Positions 52,085 to 59,963 of a stretch of 64,000 nt of DNA are shown here, one piece after another (within the stretch, counting starts at the first letter, position 1; every line of letters starts with the position of its first letter). The position numbers and the translations under genes are program-made. Source of the DNA: Leisingera thetidis. Lineage in GTDB: Bacteria > Pseudomonadota > Alphaproteobacteria > Rhodobacterales > Rhodobacteraceae. The notes under the pieces are model-generated. The model did no database searches and was not told where the DNA came from. It worked only from the letters and a program-made list of their open reading frames with translations. The stretch covers positions 2,421,501-2,485,500 of the forward strand of contig NZ_CP109787.1 of NCBI RefSeq assembly GCF_025857195.1. The letters run 5' to 3'.

Positions 52085-52179
52085 GCCATTTCCCGCAGAC
52101 TTCCCCCTAGCAACACCGCCAGCTATCCCCTAGATTTCCAATCAGTTAACCTTCACTGGCCGTTCCTGGGGGGACTTGC

Positions 52180-52254
52180 GTGCAGAAACTTGCCTATGCC
52201 GCCCTGTTGATCCTTATGCTGGGTCTCAGCACCGGCTGGATTGCGGGGGGCTGA
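52180..52254 (+). CDS. Possible 24-aa membrane peptide before xpaC
   Basis: GTG-started frame giving a mainly hydrophobic peptide (QKLAYAALLILMLGLSTGWIAGG). GGGGGGA lies eight bases before the GTG and the stop is four bases before the XpaC ATG. Could be a leader peptide coupled to the operon or a chance frame. Confidence 0.35.
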   Translation: MQKLAYAALLILMLGLSTGWIAGG

Positions 52255-52258
52255 TACC

Positions 52259-53152
52259 ATGGCACCGCGTTTCGGCGGCAAATACAGCCCCGGCGGCAAG
52301 TCCGGGCCGCAGCCCTCCGGGCAGCGGCAGACCTATCGCAATGCGCAGGTGGACCCTGTTGGCGTGCGCGCCAACCTGATGTTTGTGCCGCCCGCGGTGC
52401 TGACGCTTTTGTCCTTGAATCACGGCGCAACCGGGCTGGCGCTGGGACTGGTTGGCGCCGGGCTTTGGACCGGCGGGGCATTCCTGCTGCGCGAGGGCCT
52501 GAAGGCCGAGGCCGCCTTTGCCGCCCGCAAGGTGGCCCGCAGGCCCGCCCTGCCCCGCAAGATACTGGCCGCGCTTCTGGCCGGCGCGGGCGCGGTGCTG
52601 GCAGCGTGGAAGGCCGAACCCGGCATCCTGACCGCCGCCATCTACGGCGCTGCAACAGCCGGGCTGCATATTACCGCCTTTGGCATCGACCCCTTGCAGG
52701 ACAAGGGGGCCGCAGGCATCGACGAATTCCAGCAATCCCGCGTGGCGCGTGCGGTGGATGAAGCCGAAGACAGCCTTGCCGCGATGAGGGACGCCGCCCT
52801 GCGCGCCCGTGACCGCAGTATCGAGGCCCGGGTGGAGCAGTTCCAGGCCGTGGCCCGCGACCTGTTCCGCACGGTGGAAGAAGACCCCCGCGACCTGACC
52901 GCTGCGCGCAAGTACCTGACCGTCTATCTGCAGGGCGCCCGCGATGCGACGGTGAAATTTGCCGATATCTATACCCGCAGCCAGGACACCCAGGCCCGCA
53001 CCGACTATCTGGCGTTGCTGGACGATCTGGAGCAGAACTTTGCCGCGCGCACCCGCAGGATGCTGGTGGAGGACCGCGCGGACCTGACAATCGAAATTGA
53101 TGTGCTGCGCGACAGGCTGCGGCGCGAAGGGGTCCATCCGGACCAGAACTGA
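52259..53152 (+). CDS. XpaC-like membrane protein
   Basis: 297 residues. A glycine/proline/serine-rich basic N-terminus is followed by membrane segments at about 42-85 and 100-135. A long soluble helical tail has AAMRDAALRARDRSIEARVEQFQAVARDLFRTVEEDPRDLTAARKYLTVYLQGARDATVKFADIYTRSQDTQARTDYLALLDDLEQNFAARTRRMLVEDRADLTIEIDVLRDRL, matching the XpaC (5-bromo-4-chloroindolyl phosphate hydrolysis) family. XpaC is regularly found beside TelA, as here. ATG 52259 follows GGGGGG. Function in vivo unclear; membrane-associated partner of TelA inferred. Confidence 0.82.
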   Translation: MAPRFGGKYSPGGKSGPQPSGQRQTYRNAQVDPVGVRANLMFVPPAVLTLLSLNHGATGLALGLVGAGLWTGGAFLLREGLKAEAAFAARKVARRPALPRKILAALLAGAGAVLAAWKAEPGILTAAIYGAATAGLHITAFGIDPLQDKGAAGIDEFQQSRVARAVDEAEDSLAAMRDAALRARDRSIEARVEQFQAVARDLFRTVEEDPRDLTAARKYLTVYLQGARDATVKFADIYTRSQDTQARTDYLALLDDLEQNFAARTRRMLVEDRADLTIEIDVLRDRLRREGVHPDQN

Positions 53153-53170
53153 TTAGCGAGGAAGCCATTC

Positions 53171-54361
53171 ATGTCCGAAGCCGTGCAACAGAAAGCCGCT
53201 GAGGCCGAGGCCCTGGTCAACGAGGTCACCGCCATCGAACTGCCCGAACCCGCTGCCGAAGTTCAGCCGCTGGAGCAGGCCGACGCCCCCACCAGCGAGG
53301 CGATCCGGGTGCGGATGGAGCAGATCGACATGGGCGACACCAATTCGATCATCCATTTCGGCTCGGGCGCCCAGAGCGAGCTGCAGACGATCAGCCAGGC
53401 GATGCTCTCGGATGTGCGCAACAAGGATGTGGGGCCGGCAGGCGACAGCTTGCGCAACATCGTGACCACGATCCGCGGCTTTTCGGTCTCCGAACTGGAT
53501 ATCCGCCGCAAGCCCAGCTTCTGGGAGCGGCTCCTGGGCAAGGCAGCCCCCTTTGCCAAATTCACCGCCCGGTATGAAACCGTGCAGGGGCAGATCGACA
53601 AGATCACCGATGAGCTGCTGGGGCATGAGCATACCCTTTTGAAGGACATCAGATCGCTCGACATGCTGTACGAAAAGACGCTGCAGTTCTATGACGAACT
53701 GGCGTTGTACATTGCCGCGGGCGAGGCCAAGCTGGCAGAGTTGGACGGCACGGCGATTCCGGCAAAGGAAGCCGAGGTTCGGGCCGCGCCGGAAGGCGAC
53801 CAAGTGATGAAAGCGCAGGAGCTGCGCGATTTGCGGGCCGCCCGGGACGACCTGGAGCGGCGCGTGCATGATCTCAAGCTCACCCGCCAGGTGACCATGC
53901 AGTCGCTGCCCTCGATCCGGCTGGTGCAGGAGAACGACAAGTCGCTGGTGACCAAGATCAACTCGACCCTGGTGAACACCGTGCCGCTGTGGGAGACCCA
54001 GCTGGCCCAGGCGCTGACCATCCAGCGCTCGGCCCAGGCGGCGGCGGCAGTGCGCGATGCCAATGACCTGACCAACGACCTGCTGACCTCGAACGCCGCC
54101 AACCTGCGCCAGTCGAACGAGATGATCCGCCAGGAGATGGAGCGCGGCGTGTTTGACATCGAGGCGGTGAAACAGGCCAATGCCGATCTGATCGGCACCA
54201 TTCAGGACAGCCTGCGCATCGCCGACGAGGGCAAGGCCAAACGCGCCGCCGCGGAAAGCGATCTGCAGAAGATGGAGGCCGAGCTGCGTGATACGCTGGC
54301 GGCCGCCAAGTCGCGCGGTGATGGGGTTGGCGACAATGCCGGCACCGCTGTGCCGAACTGA
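53171..54361 (+). CDS. TelA/KlaA family toxic-anion resistance protein
   Basis: 396 residues, soluble and helical. RPSFWERLLGKA-like (KPSFWERLLGKAAPFAKFTARYETVQGQIDKITDELLGHEHTLLKDI), then LDMLYEKTLQFYDELALYIAAGE, LRAARDDLERRVHDLKLTRQVTMQSLPSIRLVQENDKSLVTKINSTLVNTVPLWETQLAQAL are the TelA signature. TelA proteins are linked to tellurite and envelope stress; the mechanism is unknown. GAGGAAG upstream. Same transcript as the XpaC gene (18-base gap) and followed by DUF2927 after five bases. Confidence 0.93.
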   Translation: MSEAVQQKAAEAEALVNEVTAIELPEPAAEVQPLEQADAPTSEAIRVRMEQIDMGDTNSIIHFGSGAQSELQTISQAMLSDVRNKDVGPAGDSLRNIVTTIRGFSVSELDIRRKPSFWERLLGKAAPFAKFTARYETVQGQIDKITDELLGHEHTLLKDIRSLDMLYEKTLQFYDELALYIAAGEAKLAELDGTAIPAKEAEVRAAPEGDQVMKAQELRDLRAARDDLERRVHDLKLTRQVTMQSLPSIRLVQENDKSLVTKINSTLVNTVPLWETQLAQALTIQRSAQAAAAVRDANDLTNDLLTSNAANLRQSNEMIRQEMERGVFDIEAVKQANADLIGTIQDSLRIADEGKAKRAAAESDLQKMEAELRDTLAAAKSRGDGVGDNAGTAVPN

Positions 54362-54366
54362 CCGGA

Positions 54367-55308
54367 ATGGCAGGCGTGCGGGCACAGAAAGCCGTATGGA
54401 CAACTGGAGCGGCCCTTGCCGGGCTGGCGGCCCTGTCGGCCTGCCTGCCCTTTGCCCAGCCGGAATCGCTGGTGCCTCTGGCCCGCCCCGCCGCACCGGC
54501 ACCGGCGGTCTACAAACCCTCTGCCGACAGCGCCCAGCTGGCCTATTATTACAACGCCCTGCAGCGCGACCTGCTGACCCGCGGCCTGCTGCGCACCGAT
54601 GGCGGCGGGCCGGACACGCCCTTTGACGCCGAGGATCTGGCCGAGAGTTTCGAAGCACTGGCCTTTTACGACGAATACGGCGGCTCGGGTATTTCCGGCG
54701 GCCTGGGCCGCTGGGCCGGTCCGGTGCGGATCGCGGCCGAGTTCGGTCCCTCGGTGCCTGCGGCCCGGAGGGCGGCGGACAAGGAAACGGTCTCCGCCTA
54801 TGCCGCCCGGCTGGCCCGGATCACCAGCCATCCTGTGAGCACCGTGGCGTCCCGGGCAAATTTCCACGTGATCTTTGCCAGCCTGGATGACAGCGCCTTT
54901 GTCGCCGAACGGGTGCGTGAATTGCTGCCCGCGATCAGCGCCAGGGATCTGTCGCTGCTGGCTGCCCCGCCGCGCAGCTTTTACTGCCTGGTGGTGGCAG
55001 GCGGGCCGCAAAGCGACCCGCTGTCCTACACCCGCGCGGTCGCGCTGATCCGGGCGGAGCATCCCGATCTGGTGCGCAAGAGCTGCGTGCACGAGGAAGT
55101 GGCGCAGGGGCTGGGCCTTCGGAACGACAGCCCGCGGGCGCGGCCTTCGATCTTCAACGACGACGACGAATTCGCGCTGCTGACCAGCTTTGACGAAAAA
55201 CTGCTGCAGATGCTGTATGATCCAAGACTGAAGACCGGCATGAGCGCCGAAGACGCCCGCCCGGTGATCCGCATTCTCGCCCGCGAGGCGATGGGCCAGG
55301 AATTGTAG
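54367..55308 (+). CDS. DUF2927 lipoprotein
   Basis: 313 residues. Signal with lipobox LAALSAC (Cys at residue 26). C-terminal DUF2927 domain includes SRANFHVIFAS, then FYCLVVAG and KSCVHEEVAQGLGLRNDSPRARPSIFNDDDEFALLTSFDEKLLQMLYDPRLKTGMS. The CxHEExxQ motif resembles a zinc-protease active site, but the family function is unknown. Tightly packed between TelA and the SPFH gene, indicating a shared role in the envelope. Confidence 0.88.
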   Translation: MAGVRAQKAVWTTGAALAGLAALSACLPFAQPESLVPLARPAAPAPAVYKPSADSAQLAYYYNALQRDLLTRGLLRTDGGGPDTPFDAEDLAESFEALAFYDEYGGSGISGGLGRWAGPVRIAAEFGPSVPAARRAADKETVSAYAARLARITSHPVSTVASRANFHVIFASLDDSAFVAERVRELLPAISARDLSLLAAPPRSFYCLVVAGGPQSDPLSYTRAVALIRAEHPDLVRKSCVHEEVAQGLGLRNDSPRARPSIFNDDDEFALLTSFDEKLLQMLYDPRLKTGMSAEDARPVIRILAREAMGQEL

Positions 55309-55356
55309 GCGCCATGCAAAAGCCACGCGGCTGCGCCAAGTGAAGAGGACCTGACG

Positions 55357-56529
55357 ATGGGTATTTTCGATTTTCTCAAAGGCGAATTCATTGATGTCAT
55401 TCACTGGGTGGATGACACGCATGACACCATGGTCTGGCGGTTCGAGCGCGAGGGCCATGCGATCAAATACGGCGCCAAGCTGACGGTGCGCGAAGGCCAG
55501 GCGGCGGTGTTTGTGCATGAAGGCCAGCTGGCGGATGTGTTCACGCCGGGCCTCTACATGCTTGAGACCAACAACATGCCGGTCATGACGACGCTGCAGC
55601 ATTGGGACCATGCGTTTCAGTCGCCGTTCAAATCGGAAATCTACTTTGTCGACACCACCCGGTTCAGCGACCTGAAATGGGGCACCAAGAACCCGATCAT
55701 CTGCCGCGACCCGGAGTTCGGCCCAGTGCGGCTGCGCGCCTTTGGCACCTATACGGTCAAGGTGGCGGATCCGGCGCGGTTCCTGACCGAGATCGTCGGC
55801 ACCGACGGCGAGTTCACCATGGACGAGATTTCCTACCAGATCCGCAACGTCATCGTGCAGGAATTCAGCCGGGTTGTTGCCGGTTCCGGCATTCCGGTTC
55901 TCGACATGGCCGCAAACACGGCGGATCTGGGCAGGCTGGTGGCCGCTGAGATCTCCGGCACAATCGCCGAATACGGTTTGTCCATCCCCGAGCTTTACAT
56001 CGAAAACATCTCATTGCCGCCAGCGGTGGAGGACGCGCTGGACAAGCGCACCCAGATGGGGGTGCTGGGCGATCTGGGCCGCTACACCCAGTTTTCCGCA
56101 GCCGAGGCGATGACGGCCGCGGCGCAGACCCCGAACAGCGGCATGGGGGCCGGCATGGGGATGGGAATGGGCATGGCGATGGCCCAGCAGATGGGCAATA
56201 TGGCAGCGGGTCAGCCCTCCGGGCCCTGGGGCGCCCGCCCCGCCCCCGCTGCCGCCGCACCGGCAGCGCCTGCCGCCAGCCCGCAGGCCGCCCCCATCGC
56301 GCCGCCCCCGCCGCCTGTCGAGCATGTCTGGCATATCGCGGCGGACGGGCAGACCTCCGGCCCGTTTTCCAAGGCGCGGATGGGGCGGATGGCGCAGGAC
56401 GGCACGCTGACGCGGGACACTCATGTCTGGACCCCCGGCCAGGATGGCTGGAAACGGGCCGGTGACGTGATGGAGCTGGCGCAGCTGTTCACCATCCTGC
56501 CGCCGCCCCCGCCCCCGCCGGCGGGTTGA
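55357..56529 (+). CDS. SPFH-domain protein with C-terminal GYF-like domain
   Basis: 390 residues. An SPFH core at about 20-230 (IKYGAKLTVREGQAAVFVHEGQLADVFTPGLYMLETNNMPVMTTLQ... RLRAFGTYTVKVADPARFLTEIVG) of the YdjI type, then a Met/Gly stretch (GMGAGMGMGMGMAMAQQMG, about 265-283), an A/P-rich linker, and a GYF_2-like domain (EHVWHIAADGQTSGPFSKARMGRMAQDGTLTRDTHVWTPGQDGWKRAGDV). SPFH proteins scaffold membrane microdomains; YdjI works with zinc-ribbon partners in Bacillus (recalled). It is followed by exactly such a gene. Confidence 0.88.
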   Translation: MGIFDFLKGEFIDVIHWVDDTHDTMVWRFEREGHAIKYGAKLTVREGQAAVFVHEGQLADVFTPGLYMLETNNMPVMTTLQHWDHAFQSPFKSEIYFVDTTRFSDLKWGTKNPIICRDPEFGPVRLRAFGTYTVKVADPARFLTEIVGTDGEFTMDEISYQIRNVIVQEFSRVVAGSGIPVLDMAANTADLGRLVAAEISGTIAEYGLSIPELYIENISLPPAVEDALDKRTQMGVLGDLGRYTQFSAAEAMTAAAQTPNSGMGAGMGMGMGMAMAQQMGNMAAGQPSGPWGARPAPAAAAPAAPAASPQAAPIAPPPPPVEHVWHIAADGQTSGPFSKARMGRMAQDGTLTRDTHVWTPGQDGWKRAGDVMELAQLFTILPPPPPPPAG

Positions 56530-56619
56530 ATTTCCGCCGCGGCGGCCGTTGCTCAAAGCCGCCGCCGCGCGCCCAATCGCTGATTACATTCCCTTTGACA
56601 GGTTCTGCTTCCCGTGACG

Positions 56620-57741
56620 ATGCCTCCGCCGCCGCCCTCTGAACGCGCGCTCCCTGCCGGGGAAAACAGCCACCGGTTCCCCTGCGAGCAATGCGGCGCG
56701 GATTACACTTACAACCCGGCCGATGGCACGCTGGTCTGCAGCCACTGCGGCCATACCAACAGCATCCGCAGCGGACCCTGGCAAGGCACCGCCCTGCAGG
56801 AGCTGGATTTCCGTGCTGCGGTGGCGGAGCAGCTGCCGGAAGCAGAGATCGAAGTCACCCGTGTCTCCACCTGCCCCAATTGCGCGGCGCAGGTGGAGTT
56901 CGATCCCGATACACACGCCAAGGAATGCCCGTTCTGTGCCACTCCCGTGGTCACCGGCACCGGCGAGAACCGGCACATCAAGCCCAAGGGCGTGCTGCCC
57001 TTTGCAGTGGCTGAGCGTACCGCGCACAAGGCGATGAACAATTGGCTGGGCAGCCTGTGGTTTGCCCCCAATGGCCTGCAGGAATACGCCCGCAAGGGGC
57101 GGCGCATGCAGGGGGTCTATGTGCCCTACTGGACCTATGACGCCCAGACCCGCAGCCGCTATTCCGGTCAGCGCGGCACCGTTTACTACGTCACCGAAAC
57201 TTACCGGCAGGACGGCGAGACCAGGACCCGGCAAGTCTCCAAAGTGCGCTGGACACCGGTTTCGGGCCGGGTGCAGCGGTTCTTTGACGATGTGCTGGTG
57301 CTGGCGTCAAAAAGCCTGCCCAAACGCTATACCGAAGCACTGGAGCCCTGGGACCTGTCGCAGCTGGAACCTTATCAGCCGCAGTACCTGGCCGGTTTCC
57401 GGGCCGAAGCCTACACGGTGGAGCTGGAAGCGGGCTTTGCCGAGGCGGGGCAGAAGATGGAGCGTGTCATCGAGCGCGATGTGCGGTTCGACATCGGCGG
57501 CGACCGGCAGCGCATCAACAGCATCGAGACGCAGATGTCCGGCGTGACCTTCAAGCACATCCTGCTGCCGGTCTGGCTGGCGGCCTATAAATACCGCGGC
57601 AGGACCTACCGCTTTGTGGTGAACGGTCAATCCGGCCGGGTGCAGGGCGAGCGGCCCTATTCGGCCTGGAAGATTGCCGCTGCGGTCATCCTGGCGCTCG
57701 CCATCGCCGCGGGCGCTGCCCTGCTGGCCAGCCAGCAGTAA
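56620..57741 (+). CDS. Zinc-ribbon membrane protein
   Basis: 373 residues. Two zinc ribbons: FPCEQCGADYTYNPADGTLVCSHCGH (about 24-49) and CPNCAAQVEFDPDTHAKECPFCA (about 84-106). A conserved YVPYWTYDAQTRSRYSGQRGTVYY region and one C-terminal membrane anchor (WKIAAAVILALAIAAGAALLASQQ) follow. Often mis-annotated as primosomal protein N'. This architecture accompanies YdjI-type SPFH proteins. Last of the five-gene cluster; a terminator follows. ATG at 56620 is used; GTG at 56614 is possible. Confidence 0.85.
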   Translation: MPPPPPSERALPAGENSHRFPCEQCGADYTYNPADGTLVCSHCGHTNSIRSGPWQGTALQELDFRAAVAEQLPEAEIEVTRVSTCPNCAAQVEFDPDTHAKECPFCATPVVTGTGENRHIKPKGVLPFAVAERTAHKAMNNWLGSLWFAPNGLQEYARKGRRMQGVYVPYWTYDAQTRSRYSGQRGTVYYVTETYRQDGETRTRQVSKVRWTPVSGRVQRFFDDVLVLASKSLPKRYTEALEPWDLSQLEPYQPQYLAGFRAEAYTVELEAGFAEAGQKMERVIERDVRFDIGGDRQRINSIETQMSGVTFKHILLPVWLAAYKYRGRTYRFVVNGQSGRVQGERPYSAWKIAAAVILALAIAAGAALLASQQ

Positions 57742-57754
57742 TCCCTGAAAATGC

Positions 57755-57780
57755 GGAAGGGGGAGCGGTCTCCCCCTTCC
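57755..57780. terminator. Hairpin between the zinc-ribbon and hsp20 genes
   Basis: GGAAGGGGGA and TCCCCCTTCC pair around GCGGTC. Located between convergent genes, 14 and 57 bases from their stops. Confidence 0.75.
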
Positions 57781-57836
57781 TGATCCGGCCGGTTCCTGTC
57801 CCCGGTTCTGAACCGGAACCTTGGCCGGCCCCCCTG

Positions 57837-58256
57837 TCAGCCTTTGCTGATCTCGATCCTGCGGGCGGTCTCAGGCTGCTCCAGCGCCTTCTTCGGCACC
57901 GAGATATGCAGCACGCCGTCCTCCATCCTGGCAGAGGCCGCCTGCCCGTCGGCATCCTCCGGCAGACGGAAGGAGCGGCGGAAGGCACCATACTGGCGTT
58001 CGCTGAAGTACCAGGTGTCGCCAGTCTTCTCGGACTGCGTCTTCTTCTCGCCGCGGATCGTCAGCACGCCGTTGTCCACGGTCAGCTCGACATCGCCCAG
58101 GGCAACGCCCGGAAGCTCCATCGCAATATCGTAGGCCTCCTTGCCCGAGGATGCCTCGGTTGCGGGATTGAGCCAATCGGCAAGACGGCTTCCGAAGCTG
58201 CGGAAAGGATCATAAAGCGACGGCCAGAAACCGCCGTGTTCGGTTTTTTCCACCAT
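57837..58256 (-). CDS. Small heat-shock protein Hsp20
   Basis: 139 residues. Alpha-crystallin domain about 38-125 (EAYDIAMELPGVALGDVELTVDNGVLTIRGEKKTQSEKTGDTWYFSERQYGAFRRSFRLPEDADGQAASARMEDGVLHISVPK), with the conserved A-x-x-x-(N/D)-G-V-L motif as ASARMEDGVL. C-terminal IEISKG. Cytoplasmic holdase. AAGGAG is nine bases before the ATG; a longer frame upstream is rejected. Confidence 0.95.
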   Translation of the reverse strand: MVEKTEHGGFWPSLYDPFRSFGSRLADWLNPATEASSGKEAYDIAMELPGVALGDVELTVDNGVLTIRGEKKTQSEKTGDTWYFSERQYGAFRRSFRLPEDADGQAASARMEDGVLHISVPKKALEQPETARRIEISKG

Positions 58257-58392
58257 GGTCCACACTCCTTTCTGGTTTCGGCCCATTGTACCTCTGACGC
58301 TGCGGCACTGCCTTGATCCGGCGCAAGCGGGGCGCTTGCGCAAAAGAAATTCTGACGCCAGTCTGGCCTGCAGCCGCCTGGAGGGACTGGAT

Positions 58393-59067
58393 GTGACACC
58401 CGAACTGCAAAGCCTGGACACCCTGTTTGCCGCCCGCCATAGCTGCCGCGCCTTCCGCCCGGACCCGGTGCCGCGCGGGGTGATCGAAGACATCCTGCGC
58501 ACCGCGCAGAAAGTGCCCTCCTGGTGCAATGCACAGCCCTGGAAAGCGACCATCTGCAGCGGTGCCGAGACGGAACGCGTGCGGGCTGCCCTTCTGAAGG
58601 CGGCGGAGGGCGGCGGGCACAGCCCCGACCTGCCCTTTCCCGATGGCTATTCCGGTGAATACCAGCAGCGGCGGCGCGACTGCGGCTGGGCGCTGTATGA
58701 GGCTGTCGGCGTGCAGAAAGGCGACCGCGCGGGCTCGGCGCGGCAGATGAGGGAGAACTACCGGCTGTTCGGCGCGCCGCATTGCGCGATCCTGTCGTCT
58801 CCGGCAGAGCTTGGGTCCTACGGCGCGATGGATTGCGGCGGCTTTGTTGCGGCCTTCACGCTGGCGGCCCGGGCCGCCGGGGTTGCCAGCATCCCGCAGG
58901 CGGCGGTTGCGTCCTTTGCGCCGCTGCTGCATGAACTGCTGGCGATACCGGACGACCGGATCATCCTCTGCGCCATTTCCTTTGGCTACGGCGACGGGGA
59001 CCACCCGGCCAACAGGTTCCGCACCCGCCGGGCGGCGCTGGCGGACTTTGCCGACTGGCGCGGCTGA
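58393..59067 (+). CDS. Nitroreductase family protein
   Basis: 224 residues. [48 protein letters not shown] (about 9-56) gives the FMN-binding start with the SWCNAQPW variant of S-G-x-N-x-[51 protein letters not shown] and a final [11 protein letters not shown] follow, as in 6-nitro/short-chain branches. GTG start preceded by GGAGGG is preferred to longer frames. Substrate unknown. Divergent from hsp20, followed by dtd after 20 bases. Confidence 0.88.
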   Translation: MTPELQSLDTLFAARHSCRAFRPDPVPRGVIEDILRTAQKVPSWCNAQPWKATICSGAETERVRAALLKAAEGGGHSPDLPFPDGYSGEYQQRRRDCGWALYEAVGVQKGDRAGSARQMRENYRLFGAPHCAILSSPAELGSYGAMDCGGFVAAFTLAARAAGVASIPQAAVASFAPLLHELLAIPDDRIILCAISFGYGDGDHPANRFRTRRAALADFADWRG

Positions 59068-59087
59068 GACAGGACAAGGACATACAG

Positions 59088-59534
59088 ATGCGGGCATTGA
59101 TACAGCGGGTCAGCGAAGCCTCGGTCACGGTGGATGGCGAGACCCTGGGAGAGATCGGCCCCGGCCTGCTGATCCTGGTCTGCGCCATGCAGGGCGACGG
59201 CGAGGCCCAGGCGGACCAGCTGGCCGCCAAGATTTCCAAGCTCAGGATCTTCAAGGATGAGGGCGGCAAGATGAACCGCTCGGTGCTGGACACCGGCGGC
59301 AGCGTGCTGGCGGTCAGCCAGTTCACCCTGGCCGCCGATACCCGCCGCGGCAACCGGCCCGGGTTTTCGACCGCCGCCGCCCCGGCCGACGGGGAACGGC
59401 TGTACGGGTATTTCGCGGATCAGCTTTCCCGGCTGGGTCTGGAAACCGCAACAGGACGGTTCGGCGCCGACATGAAAGTGCGGCTGCTGAACGACGGCCC
59501 GGTCACCATCTGGATGGATACGGAACAGGCCTGA
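59088..59534 (+). CDS. dtd: D-aminoacyl-tRNA deacylase
   Basis: 148 residues: [37 protein letters not shown] start, [23 protein letters not shown] (family SQFTL and GxRPxF) and [14 protein letters not shown] (NGPVT-type, here NDGPVT). Removes D-amino acids mischarged to tRNA. AGGACAAGG before the ATG. Likely co-transcribed with the nitroreductase. Confidence 0.96.
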   Translation: MRALIQRVSEASVTVDGETLGEIGPGLLILVCAMQGDGEAQADQLAAKISKLRIFKDEGGKMNRSVLDTGGSVLAVSQFTLAADTRRGNRPGFSTAAAPADGERLYGYFADQLSRLGLETATGRFGADMKVRLLNDGPVTIWMDTEQA

Positions 59535-59963
59535 TCCGGCGGTCGCGACCTGCCGCCGCAATCAGGCCCCCGCCGCTCCCTCCGGCGCAAGCGCCGCGGG
59601 GCGGGGCACCTGATGGGGGCGGTGGCGAGTGCGACGTTTTTAGGACAGAAAGCATCGATTCTTTCCCTGTTACCGCCAGCATTGCGGTTCAACCCGGTCA
59701 ATTCATAAAAAATCCGTCATTTCTCCGCACAAAAGTTTCCTGTCGCATTCCCGATGTTTTTTTGTTTTACACGTGGCATGGCGGCTAAAAGCGGCACCTT
59801 GCTTGAAAAAGGCGACTTCCCTTCAGCAGGCCTCGCAGGCGCGTGTGCAGCCCTGCCAGGCGTTTCGCGAATAACGCTTGCGAGGTTGCGGCAAATGCGC
59901 AAATCTTAAACCACCAATCAAAAAACGGGTGCTTGCAGCACCGCAACCAATCGGGAGAACTCA
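59535..59963. other. Long intergenic region before the peptide ABC operon
   Basis: 429 bases without a supported gene. The first 120 bases are GC-rich, then 59690-59780 is strikingly AT-rich (ATAAAAAATCC, GTTTTTTTGTTTTACACG), a likely promoter/regulatory zone for the operon. GGTGCTTGCAGCACC at 59927-59941 forms a small hairpin in the leader. CGGGAGAA precedes the ATG at 59964. Confidence 0.5.

Noticed and set aside
57842..58316. Plus-strand open frames opposite hsp20
   Set aside because: Antisense to a clear alpha-crystallin domain; no independent support.
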